Assembly (NCBI RefSeq): GCF_001625195.1
Contig: NC_054389.1
Span: 8,614,520-8,678,519, forward strand
From: Drechmeria coniospora
Taxonomy: Eukaryota > Ascomycota > Sordariomycetes > Hypocreales > Ophiocordycipitaceae
Length of the DNA stretch: 64,000 nucleotides
Reading direction: 5' to 3'
Part shown: positions 11,222 to 21,281 of the stretch, piece by piece
Numbering within the stretch: position 1 is the stretch's first letter
Layout: each line of letters begins with the position of its first letter
Program-made: the position numbers and the translations under genes
The notes under the pieces: generated by a model
The model's database searches: none
Told to the model about the DNA's origin: nothing
What the model saw: only the letters and a program-made list of their open reading frames with translations

Positions 11222-12414
11222 ATGTCGTTCAACATGGCCCAGGATCCACCCACCATCACCCGCCGCCTTCCACTCGCCGCCTCCTCCATCTCCCCGACCT
11301 CCTCGACCTCCAGCCGTCTCGTCCCAAGTGAGGGCCTCCTTCAGGGCCGCCGTTTGGTGGAGCCGCCGAATGCATGCTCGTCCGGTGACGCCCAACCTTG
11401 TCGTCGAACAGTCAGCGACCGTCGACCGCATCAGCAACGCGCCGCCGGTAGCCGTCTCGTTCTTCGCTCTCGTCTGCCATCCTGTCCTCGTCTCGACAAA
11501 CTTCCCAACGAAGTGCTTCTCCAGATCCTCGGCTTTCTCGATGTCAACGATCTGCTGTCGACGTCCAGGGTACATACCCATCTCACTCTCGTACCATCTC
11601 ACACTCCTACCATCTCACACTCCTACCATCTCACACTCCTACCATCTCACACTCCTACCATCTCACACTCCTACCATTTCACACTCCTACCATCTCACAC
11701 TCCTACCATCTCACACTCCTACCATCTCACACTCCTACCATTTCACACTCCTACCATTTCACACTCCTCCCATTTCACACTCCTACCATCTCACACTCCT
11801 CTCATACTACTCCCCGCCCGCCCGACCGCCTGTTGCTCGCCCCCTCACACGTTGTCGCCATGGACATGCGCCGGCTGACATGATGGATTCCGCAGACCAG
11901 CCATCTATTCCGCTCCCTCTCCCTCGCGCCCATCCTCCACCAGTACCGCCTCCGCCGCACCCGCCACCTGCTCCCCCCGCTGCTGTCGTCACCCTCGCGC
12001 CCCTCGGTCGCGGATCTCATGGCCCAACACATCTTTCTGACCCACACCTCCGTCGTCTCACGTCGCCTCTCTCGCTCGCTCGTCTCCATACGTCTGGGAC
12101 GCCGCCTCGCCGCAAGGCCCGATCCAGCCGCCCTCGTCGACCGCTCCCTCCTGCCCAAGGAGTGTGTACCCGGCCTGACCGCCGTTCACGTATCGCCTGC
12201 CTTGCTCGCCAAGCGCAAGGCGGTCGAGATGGAGCGCGTCAAGGACGGCCTTCGCCGTTGGGTCGCCGCCACGTGGACGCGCGAGGTTCACGAGCGGGAG
12301 GAGGGCGTGAGGCGACTGGAGGAGAGCCGGGGCGTCGGCCGCGTATGGCGCCTGAGGAGGTTTTGGGAGCGTGTGAGCAAGGGTGTCGCTCTCGCTCAAG
12401 CACAGACGGCATGA
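11222..12414 (+). CDS. F-box domain protein, about 288 aa
   Basis: Exon 1 (11222-11569) ends after an F-box core, DKLPNEVLLQILGFLDVND, near residues 90-112. The intron (11570-11895) has a GTACAT donor, a GGCTGACAT branch site and a CCGCAG acceptor. Exon 2 (11896-12414) continues in phase as TSHLFRSLSLAPILHQYRLRR and carries a basic, helical C-terminal half ending near VWRLRRFWERVSKG. F-box proteins bind Skp1 and present substrates to SCF ubiquitin ligases; no WD40 or LRR substrate domain is visible here, so the target is unknown. The start at MSFNMAQD is a choice. The stretch between the N-terminus and the F-box is low in complexity and contains a GTGAGG word near 11334 that could be a donor, so an extra intron is possible. 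Most of the annotated intron is a minisatellite. Confidence 0.75.
11591..11798. repeat. 16-bp minisatellite, 13 units, inside the F-box intron
   Basis: Unit CTACCATCTCACACTC repeats 13 times head to tail with only C/T and A/C single changes (some units read CATTTCACACTC). It fills 208 of the intron's 326 nt. The unit lacks stop codons in the forward frames, which creates long artificial open frames across the intron. Confidence 0.95.
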
Positions 12415-12790
12415 CTTGGTCACCATCTCCGTCGTCCACAGTTTCCTCTGCACGACGGAGAAGCTGTCATGGCAACAAGTTTTCTTGACCCTGGCGGTCT
12501 TGTTGTACAGTAGATTGATGCCTCCAAGGCAGACGCATGACTTTGTCGCCATCCCCGTCGTCCACCATTTCCTCCGTACGACGGAGACTCTGTACGACGG
12601 ACAAGATGCGATGGCAACAAGCTGTACGGACCCTGGCGGTCTTGGTGTAGAGTTGATATGCCTCCACAGGCAGACAGCATGACTTTGTCTCCGTCTCCGT
12701 CGTCCACCCTTGTCCACTGCACGATGGAGAAGATGAGATGGCAATAAGCTGGACTGGCCCTGGTGGTCTTGATGCAGAGTCGATATATAC
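12410..12790. repeat. Three-copy tandem repeat of about 105-142 bp downstream of the F-box gene
   Basis: Copies start at about 12410, 12536 and 12678. Each begins CATGACTTKGTC, continues with CCGTCGTCCAC, then GATGGCAAYAAG or a variant, then CCTGGYGGTCTTG, and ends in CAGACR-like sequence. Copy 1 overlaps the stop codon of the F-box gene, whose TGA lies in the first bases of the unit. Copies are clearly diverged, so this is an old duplication. No ORF is conserved between copies. Confidence 0.8.
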
Positions 12791-12959
12791 CATCTCCTTG
12801 TCCATTCGCAACCAAACACGGCTGCATGCCATAAAGCCTGGTAACAGGACAGACACCAACAAAGCCTAACCCTGATATGTCTGCTTGCTCTCCAACGTCA
12901 GTTAATGTACAATAGTATATGTATATACATGCAGCTCTATCTACAGCCAAGTATTCTCG

Positions 12960-14105
12960 CTACGAGGGTCGGAAGAGAAAGCCGTTCCAGTCGGCATCCT
13001 CGTCATCCTCGGTGTCGTCATCGTCCTCGCCATCCGCCTCGGCTTGACCGCCTTCATCGGCCAACTCGGTCCCAGCATTGACGGAGACTGCAGCTGAGTC
13101 CCCATCCTTCCCGTTTCCCGTCGATGCCACAAGCGGCCTTTCGGGACCCGACTCCTCGCCGCGGCTCTCGGCTCGCTTCCGCAACGCCTCGCGCTTCTCC
13201 TTGAGCCGCTTCACCCGTTCCTCGAGCTCCCGCATCTCCTCAAACTCCTCCTCCAGCGCCCGCGCCGCCTCCTCCCGTTCATCCTCGATGTCTTTATCCG
13301 CTTTGGCCTTGCGGCTTTCGCCATTTTCATCCACGGTGGAAGCGGCGGCGGCGGCCGCCGCAGATTCCTCCGCAGTCATGGCCGGCGCCGAGATGACGGC
13401 ATCCTCGGCATAGGGCGCCGCATCGGCCGCAACGTCGGCTTCGAACGCGGCCCATTCGGATTCGTCCACGGCAGAGGTGCTGAGCGTGCTCGCCTTCCGA
13501 GGCCGAGACCCCGTCAGTCCTGCCGCTTGTTGCTGCCGCTGTGGGGACATGGCCGAAGGCGCGGTGCCCGATATCGAGGAGGACGGGGTGACGTCCCGCG
13601 GAGCAGCGGGTGTGGCAGGTCTCGACGGAATCTTGACTTCGACTCCTTGAGAGAGCATTGCCGACATTTTACGGGGGAGAGAGGCCGGCGGCGGCGGCGT
13701 TAGCAGTGAATTCGGGTCCCGGTCGGCGTTGCCGCTGGAATCCGTCACTGTGTCTGGCCTGCTGCGCTTGCCTCGCGTACCGTCGACTGTATCGGAGTCT
13801 TCGTCTGCCTCGTCAGCGTCCAGCTTGCGCTTCTGCTGTTTCGGCAAGGTCTGGTTGCTTCCAACGGTGACGCTCCTCCCCTCCTCGCCGTCCCGTGTGA
13901 CATTCTGGCTTTTCAAGGTGGCAGCAGAAGCGGCGCGACGCTGATGACTATCGCCCTGAAGGTGACCGTCCCAGAGACTCTCGGCCTTGACGAGCTCGCG
14001 GCATAATGTGCAGAGCAGCTTGCCGGCATCCGTGTAGGCTGCGTGCGGATGCTCTATGCGTCTGGCGGCGCGCTGCTGGCGGAGGAGAGAGCGTACATCA
14101 GCCAT
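12960..14105 (-). CDS. ZNF830/CCDC16-type zinc finger protein, 381 aa
   Basis: This is a single exon. The N-terminus MADVRSLLRQQRAARRI is followed by HPHAAYTDAGKLLCTLC and a C2H2 finger with Cys32, Cys35, His48 and His54. This matches the ZNF830 (coiled-coil domain-containing 16) family, nuclear proteins linked to pre-mRNA splicing complexes and genome stability. The middle is Ser/Pro-rich and disordered. A conserved ESEWAAFEADVA motif lies near residues 215-226, then a long charged coiled coil (about 268-317, EEFEEMRELEERVKRLKEK) and an acidic tail ending DADWNGFLFRPS. It is divergently paired with Med7 across 516 bp. The start is unambiguous, since the finger lies close to the first Met. 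Confidence 0.88.
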   Translation of the reverse strand: MADVRSLLRQQRAARRIEHPHAAYTDAGKLLCTLCRELVKAESLWDGHLQGDSHQRRAASAATLKSQNVTRDGEEGRSVTVGSNQTLPKQQKRKLDADEADEDSDTVDGTRGKRSRPDTVTDSSGNADRDPNSLLTPPPPASLPRKMSAMLSQGVEVKIPSRPATPAAPRDVTPSSSISGTAPSAMSPQRQQQAAGLTGSRPRKASTLSTSAVDESEWAAFEADVAADAAPYAEDAVISAPAMTAEESAAAAAAASTVDENGESRKAKADKDIEDEREEAARALEEEFEEMRELEERVKRLKEKREALRKRAESRGEESGPERPLVASTGNGKDGDSAAVSVNAGTELADEGGQAEADGEDDDDTEDDEDADWNGFLFRPS

Positions 14106-14621
14106 GATGAGGGGGACTGATCTGGAGGTCGAAGTTCGAGGTCGTCGAGGCTGTCGAGGTGGAAGCCGTGTGTGGACTGTCGTCGTTTAGAATTCGGGTT
14201 GGGCGTCACTGCGCCATGGAGAAGTCGGCTCGTGAGAACGATTGACGAAGAGAATTGACCAGGCCAGGTTGTAGCCTCTATCACCAGCTGGGCCGGGAGA
14301 GTGAAGTTTTCGACATGCACCTTTGTGCGGCGCAGCAAAAACCTTCGGTTGCCAGGCTGCAGTGCCAGTAGTACCTTCCGATGGCAGGCTTCAACTTACT
14401 GCAGTGTGAATGCTGAAAGTTGTCGGCGGCGGGCACGCCTAGGCCGGTGATTAGCCGCGGCTGTCATGGTAACCGCAACAACCCCGCCAAAGTGGCAGCT
14501 AGTCCCTAACATGCCCGCAACTTGGCATTGCATCACGAACGAGCCATTATCAGCACGACCGACTCACTTGCTCAATTGTGCCTGGTCCAGTCCATGATAT
14601 AACCAGGGTGCGCGGGTCACG
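14106..14621. promoter_or_regulatory. Shared divergent promoter of ZNF830-like and Med7 genes
   Basis: These 516 bp separate two head-to-head start codons and must hold the promoters and 5' leaders of both genes. No convincing TATA box or named factor site was seen. Confidence 0.5.
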
Positions 14622-15439
14622 ATGGCTGACCAGGAACCGCACTCGCTTGCGTCGACGTTTCCGAACCCGCCGCCGTTCTGGCACGACTTCACGCCTGACA
14701 AGCTTGGCCGGATCGAGAAACTACGGAGCGAGCTTGTCGACGAGGAAGCAGCCGAGGAGGCGACACCGTTGCGGGTGCCGAACCTACCGGACGATCTGAC
14801 GAACTTGCAGGCACCTCCAGAGCCTGCGGATGGACGGTGGAGGGTGTTTGGTGACCAGTACATGGTAGGCCGCAACGGATCCCAAGCTCGCGGGACGTCC
14901 CTTGACTGACGGCGGTGACGTAGCTCGACGACAAGCTCCCGACACTCGAGGACCAGGGCATCACCAACCTCCACGCGGCGGCGAATGAGTCTCAGCAACA
15001 GCAGCTGCAGGACAAGGACGGCAAGCATTACGACCGCGCACTCGAGCTCAAGAAGCTGTCCAAGTCTCTGCTCCTCAACTTCCTCGAGCTCGTCGGCGTC
15101 ATGTCGCACAACCCAGCCGACGGCGAGGCCAAGGTGAAAGACTTGCGGACGCTCTTCATCAACCTGCATCACATCCTCAACGAGTACCGGCCGCACCAGG
15201 CCCGCGAGTCGGCCATCGAGATGATGCAGGATCACCTCGACCGCACCCGCGCCGAGACGGCCGCCATCCGCACGCAGGTGGACAAGGCCCGGAGCGTGCT
15301 CGAAGGTCTCGGGAGCTTGGACACGGCCGACGAGAAGCCGGTTGCGTTTGCTGGCGAAGAGCCCGTCGACTGGGATGGGCTGGCGAGGCAGAGGGACGCG
15401 GACCTTTGGGCTGCCACGGACGCGGCCTGTGCCTCATGA
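14622..15439 (+). CDS. MED7: Mediator of RNA polymerase II transcription subunit 7, 252 aa
   Basis: Exon 1 (14622-14864) encodes MADQEPHSLASTFPNPPPFW, the typical Med7 N-terminus with FPNPPPFWHDFT and the VPNLPDDLTNLQAPPEPADG region that docks on the middle module. The intron (14865-14923, 59 nt) has a GTAGGC donor, a GACTGAC branch and a GTAG acceptor. Exon 2 (14924-15439) starts LDDKLPTLEDQGI and contains the long helix with KKLSKSLLLNFLELVGVM and LFINLHHILNEYRPHQARE, the Med7-Med21 heterodimer segment. Length agrees with fungal Med7. It acts in the nucleus as part of the Mediator middle module, joining activators to RNA polymerase II. The symbol is by family. Confidence 0.92.
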
Positions 15440-15823
15440 ATGACGAAGACCTGACATTATATGATATGACATGAATACGAACGCCGAGGGGGTTTCATGG
15501 CCACTGAACGGCTACTTTGGAGGGTGGGCTCTCGCCACGGACGAGCATGCGTCCGAGCATGGCGCTGGCTGCCGCAGTATTTCGTTTCATTTAGGCACAC
15601 AAAACTGTCTCAAAGAATGACGACGAGCGGCAAACGGCCCTGTTTGTCGCACGTAACGTCTTTGGCAAGGGACCCTGACCAAGCTCTCTGTCGCCTCTTT
15701 CTGCTCTTCGTCGGATTCTTTCCAGTCCGACAGTCTCAGTACCCGTACCCGATCGCAGGACCCGGTCGGCCGTCGTGGCTTGCCGTTCGTACCTCGAGGC
15801 TCTCATCTCGTTGTGTCCCGACT

Positions 15824-15994
15824 TCAGAGGATCGTGCACGGAATCGGCAGACAGCAACACTCGAAATCGCCACAGTCGATGCAGCGTGTCTTTCCGACCT
15901 CGCCACCCGGCTTGACGATGCTCTCGGCGATGGACGAGGCGGCGCCCCCTGGTCCATTGCGATGTACGAGCTGGCCGGTGGTGGTGGCTGCCAT
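15824..15994 (-). CDS. Possible small Cys-rich protein, 56 aa
   Basis: The ATG at 15994 opens MAATTTGQLVHRNGPGGAAS, then SIAESIVKPGGEVGKTRC and IDCGDFECCCLPIPCTIL before TGA. Six cysteines fall in the last 20 residues (C-x2-C-x4-CCC-x4-C). The composition is coherent (a helix-like middle and a compact Cys tail) and differs from the chance frames around it. The frame is open upstream of the ATG, so a 5' exon or an earlier start is possible. I recall no named family. It lies between Med7 and Bye1, in a 1.8-kb space with no other gene. Confidence 0.38.
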   Translation of the reverse strand: MAATTTGQLVHRNGPGGAASSIAESIVKPGGEVGKTRCIDCGDFECCCLPIPCTIL

Positions 15995-16229
15995 CTTTTC
16001 GGGTGCCTCGTGGGTATGAATGAGGACGAGTACCAGTATGGCAATTCGATATGGCTATGGCTGTGCGAATGTGCACGTCCAGCAGCTAGGAGGGGTCTTG
16101 CGGAAGGTGTTGGGCTGCTGGTCTGCGAAGGTAGCTGCTCAGTGCGTGCCTGCCATTCGGATAGATGGAAGCTCGGAGGATGACGTACTTGTGTGGTTAT
16201 GGGAAGGAACGCCTTGCAAAAGAGGAGGG

Positions 16230-16800
16230 AGCAGTCCTGTATAAGTACATTGTACTCCGTCCTCGTCTACTTCGTATATCCGTATCTCGTATCAATACTC
16301 CGTACGTGAGGAGACGTCACAGCGTGGCTGTACAGGCACCGCCCGTCATGATGTGGGGTCAGCTAATGCTACGGCGCAATACCATACGGAGTACTCATTC
16401 ACACGTGTACTTATACATGCGCATGCGCTGTATCGTCCACATGGATATGCACACCTCTTTGCTCGCAAGTGCCAGCGCAGAAAGGCGTTATTAGGTGCAT
16501 CATCTGATGTGTTGATACTCGAATGGCATGGCAGTATAGACAAAGTAGCAGGTAAGCACTCAGACTTGCCGCCCTTGAACTGCCATCAGAACTATGGTTT
16601 CGGTCTACGGGTGTCGGTACCCAAAATTATCAAGGTTGCGCACCCCGGTTTGCTCGACCTCCACGGTTCACAGGTTCCGTGATGGACTGGTCGCAGGGAT
16701 ATCCAATTCACAAGACTCTGGCTGACAGAGTAGGGCGACGTACAGAGTACCTGCTAGGTAGGTAAACATGGAATTATATGAAACAAACTACCTAGGTATC
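16230..16800. repeat. GTAC-word cluster between Med7 and Bye1
   Basis: ATAAGTACATTGTACTCCGT, AATACTCCGTACGT, ATACGGAGTACTC, GTGTACTTATAC and ACAGAGTACC words recur. The rest of 15440-17215 shows no supportable gene apart from the small ORF listed. Confidence 0.6.
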
Positions 16801-17215
16801 ATCTCGGAAAGCCGCGTCACCGGACAAGTCATCTCCAGTCGCTACACCGCTCTATGCAGGATCCTGCTCAGGGATCGATGTATCACCTTTGGATCATCGC
16901 CTTGGTCGGGTGCCAACGAATTGCCTTTTGTAATCAAACATCGGCGGCCGTGCATCATCGACAAATCCATATTCACCCGCCAGCCAACAACACAGAAGCG
17001 TTGCTTCTCGCCGAGAAAAGGGGAGGCCGCACACCCCTCGCTGAAAAGGCGGCAAACATCGAACCGGGATATTAAAAAAAGAGGACAGGAGAGGACAGAG
17101 AAGAACAGAGAAGAATAAACGGAAATGGTCATCGCGTGTTCGGGGCCCGATGCACCAATCGATAACGCAGATGTCGCGGATGCTTCGGTTCACCTCGCCT
17201 CCCTCACCATGACGC

Positions 17216-20006
17216 TCATGCGTTGGGAGCACCGGCGGCAGCAGCCTTGCTGTCCGTCATCCCCTCGGCGCCCTCCTTCTCCAGCAAAGTACCGAGGTAG
17301 GTCAAGTCTTCGCGCGCCCGGTGATCTTTCTCGTAGATGCGTCGGATCACCTCCCACTCGGTGCGAGACATCTGGAATGCTTGCGGCAGGAGGAATTGCA
17401 CTGTAGGCGCGCTGATGAAGGCACCGAGCACCTCGCGCGCAACCGACTGGCCTGCCTGCTGCGCCTGGTAGTTCTGAACTTCCGTCATCGGTGGCGCCGC
17501 AGCCGGCGGTTGGCTTGTCGGTGTCGGCTGCGGCCGTGCGTGAGGCGGCTGCGGGATGGGCACCGGCGTCTGCGGCGTCGCCGGCGAGAAGGCCGGACCC
17601 GACATGGAGCTGGTCCGCTGGGCCGCTGCCGGTCCGGACGCCTGTCCCGCCGGCGAGGAGCCGGCGCCATGCAACGCCTGCGCCGTCGCCGACGCTTGCT
17701 GTCGCTTGAGCTGCTCCGGGTCGTTGCGGTAGACGAAGACGGCGAGCAGCATCGGCTCCGTCCGCGACTTCGGGATGTAGTTGTCCACGAGGTTGTACAT
17801 GAACTCGGGGTGACCATCCTCGCCGGCCGGCACGGGGACGAGGTACGTGTCTCGGACGTTGCCGGCCACCTTGTCGCCGACGACGCCGTAGCGGCTCTTG
17901 CTCGAGAAGTAGTCGACGAGACGCTCGAACTCGGGCTGGGAATCCGACGACGAGGGCGTGATGCTCACGACGACGATGTCGGTGAGGTTGCTGTACCGCA
18001 GACTGCAGAGGTACTCGATGGCGCTCTGCTGCTGGATCCGGCCGGCGACCGTCATCCTCTTGGGGATCAGCTTCGTCCAGGGACCGACCGAGGCGAAGTT
18101 GGCGCCACCCACGTGCTTGGCCGTCGCCTGGAAGTCGGCGACGGAGCTCATGGCCAGGGACCCCCGCCAGACGACATCCGGGTCGTGCGCCTCCTCCGTC
18201 GGCGAGTAGGGCGGCGATTCGTTCTCGTCCTCGAGCATCCTGTCGACGTCGGCGTCAATGCCGGGGCCGCTCGTCTTCAGCGCCGGCCCAGAAGGTCGCC
18301 GGATCTGGGCCGTCGTCGGCGTCTTCACCGTCGAGAAGACTTTGTTGATATCAAAGTTGGACTGGGTCGGGGATTGCCGATGGTCTCCTGGCGACTGGGG
18401 ATGGTCCGGCGTACCGACGGCGAACGACGCACGCTTCGCGGCGTTGAGTCCTTCGCTCGCGCCGCCGTCGGACGGCTTTCGTCGAGGTCCCGCCGCCGTC
18501 GGCATCGGCGTGTCGTTGACGGCGCTCTCGTCCTCGACGACTTCCTCTCCCTTGTGCGTCCGACGGACCCTAGGTCCCGAATCTTGCGTGTAGAGGATCG
18601 ACTGCTTCTCCGCTCGAGCCCTCATCTCGGCCGTCTGGCGCTGCAGCTCGGCCGAGGCCATCTGCTCCGACGTCATGACGGCCAGCGTCGCCGGCGTGTG
18701 GATGCCCCCCAGCAGCCCGTGGCACAGCTCGGCGTTGTTCTTGAGGTTGAAGGCGAGCGACTTTATCTGCTGCGTATACTCCTTGAGACCCCTGCCGACC
18801 GGGTGCGTGTCGAAGACGGCGCGTTCGACCTGCAACGCGTACGATTCTGCCGTGCTGTCCTCGGATGCGTCCTCGGGAATGTCAAACTCCTGCTTCTTGA
18901 CCATCGTTCCGATGACAAACAAGAGCGACTTTTTCAACGCCTTGGCCGGTCCGACCCGCGCTCCGGGCAGCTCCGCGATCGTCGCCGCGAGGTCCGCGGG
19001 GGGGATGTGCTTCGCAGGGAATCGGGCGGCGGCCGGCACTTGCACCGGCGCCTTGACTGGAGCAGGGACGGGAGTCGGAGCGGGAGCGGGAGCGGGAACG
19101 GGAACGGGAACGGGTACGGCATCGTGTTCGGATACGCGCCGCAGCTTCGTCGACTATGCTCCAAGTCAGTCAGCGGGTTCTCCCGAGCTGCTCCGTAGGG
19201 GTGTTCCTTACCTTGCCATCGACATCCTGAGAGTCGTCGCGCGATTTTCGCTTCACCTGCTTCGGGGCCGGCTCCTTCTTGTCCTTGGGCGTCGAAGCCG
19301 GTGCCGCTTCGGGCGTTGGCGACGCCTTGACCTTGCTTCCCCCCGTCGTCGTCTCGCCGTCCAGCTCCTCCTTGGAATCGCTCATGCGCTTGCCCTTGGC
19401 CCTTCGCCCGCCCTTCCTCTTCTTGCGTTCCGACTCCTCCGCGTGCGCCTTTCGCCGCCCCTCCCACGGCCTCTCTCCCTTGGATATGGCCTCGAGAAGC
19501 TCGACGTGATCTTGCGGTCGGCATCGCTCGCACCAGTAGTTGTCGGGAATCTCGTCCTCGAACGAGCTCACGCCGACGCAGACGTTGTGCTGCCAAGCGA
19601 AGCACGTCTCGCACGAGATCCAAGCCTCGCCAGAGTCTTCATCTTGCTCCGTCGCGCCGCAGACGCAGCGAATCACCTCCTCCGGCTCCTGGGACTGCTC
19701 GAGCTCCTGCTCCTGGGACTGCTCGAGCTCTTGCTCCTGTGCCTTTTTCGACTTCTTCGTCTGTCGGCGCTTCGGGGCCGCCAGCTCGAGGTCCTCGAAC
19801 GACTTTGTGTGCTGGCCTTTGGTGGCCCGGACAGAGCGTCGAGGCTCCGCTTCACCTGTCGACCCAGCCGTCGTCAGTTCATTGTTCGTCTCGAAAAGCC
19901 ACCGTTCGCCTCCGCCGCGCTCGGACGGCTTCGTGGCATGTCGTCGGGGGGGGGGGGGGGGGGGGGCGTCGACTCTCGCCTCGGAAATGGAACGCTTACC
20001 AGACAT
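17216..20006 (-). CDS. BYE1: Transcription factor Bye1: PHD, TFIIS central and SPOC domains, 910 aa
   Basis: Exon 1 (19212-20006) carries a PHD finger with Cys114, Cys116, Cys132, Cys135, His140, Cys143, Cys159 and Cys162. The intron (19154-19211, 58 nt) has a GTAAGG donor, a CTGACTGAC branch and a CATAG acceptor. Exon 2 (17216-19153) opens in phase as STKLRRVSEH, runs through a Pro/Val/Ala linker, a TFIIS central (TFS2M) domain at about 300-440, a disordered Ser/Pro part, and a SPOC domain at about 560-700 beginning VVWRGSLAMSSVADF. This order is diagnostic of Bye1, which binds RNA polymerase II through the TFIIS-like domain and H3K4-methylated nucleosomes through the PHD finger. The tail is Pro/Gln-rich. 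Two oddities are a 21-C coding run near the N-terminus and a duplicated EQELEQSQ octapeptide at about 91-106. Confidence 0.92.
19946..19966. repeat. 21-nt G/C homopolymer inside the Bye1 coding sequence
   Basis: Twenty-one uninterrupted G on the plus strand encode six prolines at residues 15-20 of Bye1, with flanking Ala and Arg codons sharing the run. At this length the reading frame is preserved. Confidence 0.95.
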
Positions 20007-21281
20007 GGCGATGTCTATGCCTTGGGCGGAACGGACGTGTGTAGCGTGCAGTTGTTTGCTCTACTGTTGTGGAAAATGCAAATGGCGGCAACCAGGCATG
20101 GAAGTTTACGGAACGGACAGCACTAGGATCACGACTATAGCGACCGGCCCCCTCAACTGCCCTCCAGCAAAATCTTCACACCGCTGAGGTTGCAAGTCTG
20201 GTGAGCCCTTTCTTGCGTCGCCTCACCACGTAATGGCACGTCGCGATGTCCAGGTCCAGCTCCGCTCGGCTGGTGCGAGCCGAGGATTCGACGCGAGGGA
20301 ATACCGTGTCCAACGCGGGGATGTTGGCGAACGCGGTCAGGAGCGTCAAGGTCGTGCGGCGAGCCCCGGCTTGTGGTGCGTTGCGAAGGAAGATGGGAGA
20401 TGAAGTGGTAAGATGTTGGCAAGATGCATGTCAGGTCGAGATTTCCGCCAGGTGCTCGAGACAAAATATGCTGGCAGTGGCGAATGGCAGTCGTGGTCTG
20501 GTGTGGTGGGTAGGTAATTGATAACGTGCCTCAACCACTGATTGGCCTCCACTTCTGCTCACCTCGTAATAGGTTGCTGTCCCCGCGGGCAGGCCTTTCT
20601 GCCTTGCATCCAGGCTCTAGACTCTGGTGGAAGGTATGGGAGGGAGGGAAGGACTACCATTAGTAATTATTACTGTACTTAAGAAGTATGTACCGAGTAC
20701 GGGATACGGAGTAGTACTCCGTACCAGAACATAAGTACTCCGTACTCCGTACAGTACTTACTGTTTGATGGCGCAGACACTTACCACGGGCCAGTAGTAC
20801 CTGTACATGCCTGGTCGTACTCACGTGCGTGCTACGACCAAGGCCAAATATAACCAACTACTTAATAAGTACTAACTACAGTACTTGCAAGTACGTACAT
20901 GTACATGTACATACACCTGTACTGTACTGTACGTTGTCACCATCCAATCCAAGTTGGTGAAACCTGTCGGAGTATCTTCGGCTCATCTGACAGCCTGAGG
21001 TGTCAAGTCCAGCACCAGCCTGGACCCAAGCAAACGATTGGCAGACGAGGCCGAGCTACCGCTCAGGTGTACAGCCTACGCGGCAGCTGTGCCTGGAGGA
21101 GCTTCTACTAGTGACGCCAACCAATCTCCATCTCCAAGCACCAACAACGGCATCGTTCCACCGTGCTTGGCCAGCAAATTCCTCTCGCCGTGCTTGCCTT
21201 TGATACCCTTCTGGCCGATCCATCAAAGCCTGCCTGTCCGGTACACGATCGGACGACTACAACCAGCTTCTCTCCGTCACC
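20007..21281. other. Space between divergent Bye1 and proteasome alpha3 genes
   Basis: Both neighbours read away from this region, so it holds both promoters. It also contains a GTAC-word cluster (20.66-20.94 kb) and, at 20176-20400 on the minus strand, an ATG-less open frame with protein-like sequence that I could not turn into a gene (see findings). Confidence 0.5.
20660..20935. repeat. GTAC / TACGGAGTAC word cluster
   Basis: This is a very dense block: AGTATGTACCGAGTAC, ATACGGAGTAGTACTCCGTA, AGTACTCCGTACTCCGTACA and GTACGTACATGTACATGTAC follow within 280 bp. Many are perfect palindromes or overlapping inverted words. Confidence 0.85.

Noticed and set aside
10998..12488. 496-residue plus-strand open frame
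   Set aside because: It is kept open by the stop-free 16-bp minisatellite and out-of-frame reading of F-box exons; the SHSYHLTLLPSHTPTI repeats come from the intron.
17321..19198. 625-residue plus-strand open frame
   Set aside because: This is the antisense shadow of the GC-rich Bye1 coding sequence; the Arg/Leu/Gly-rich composition reflects codon bias, with no domain.
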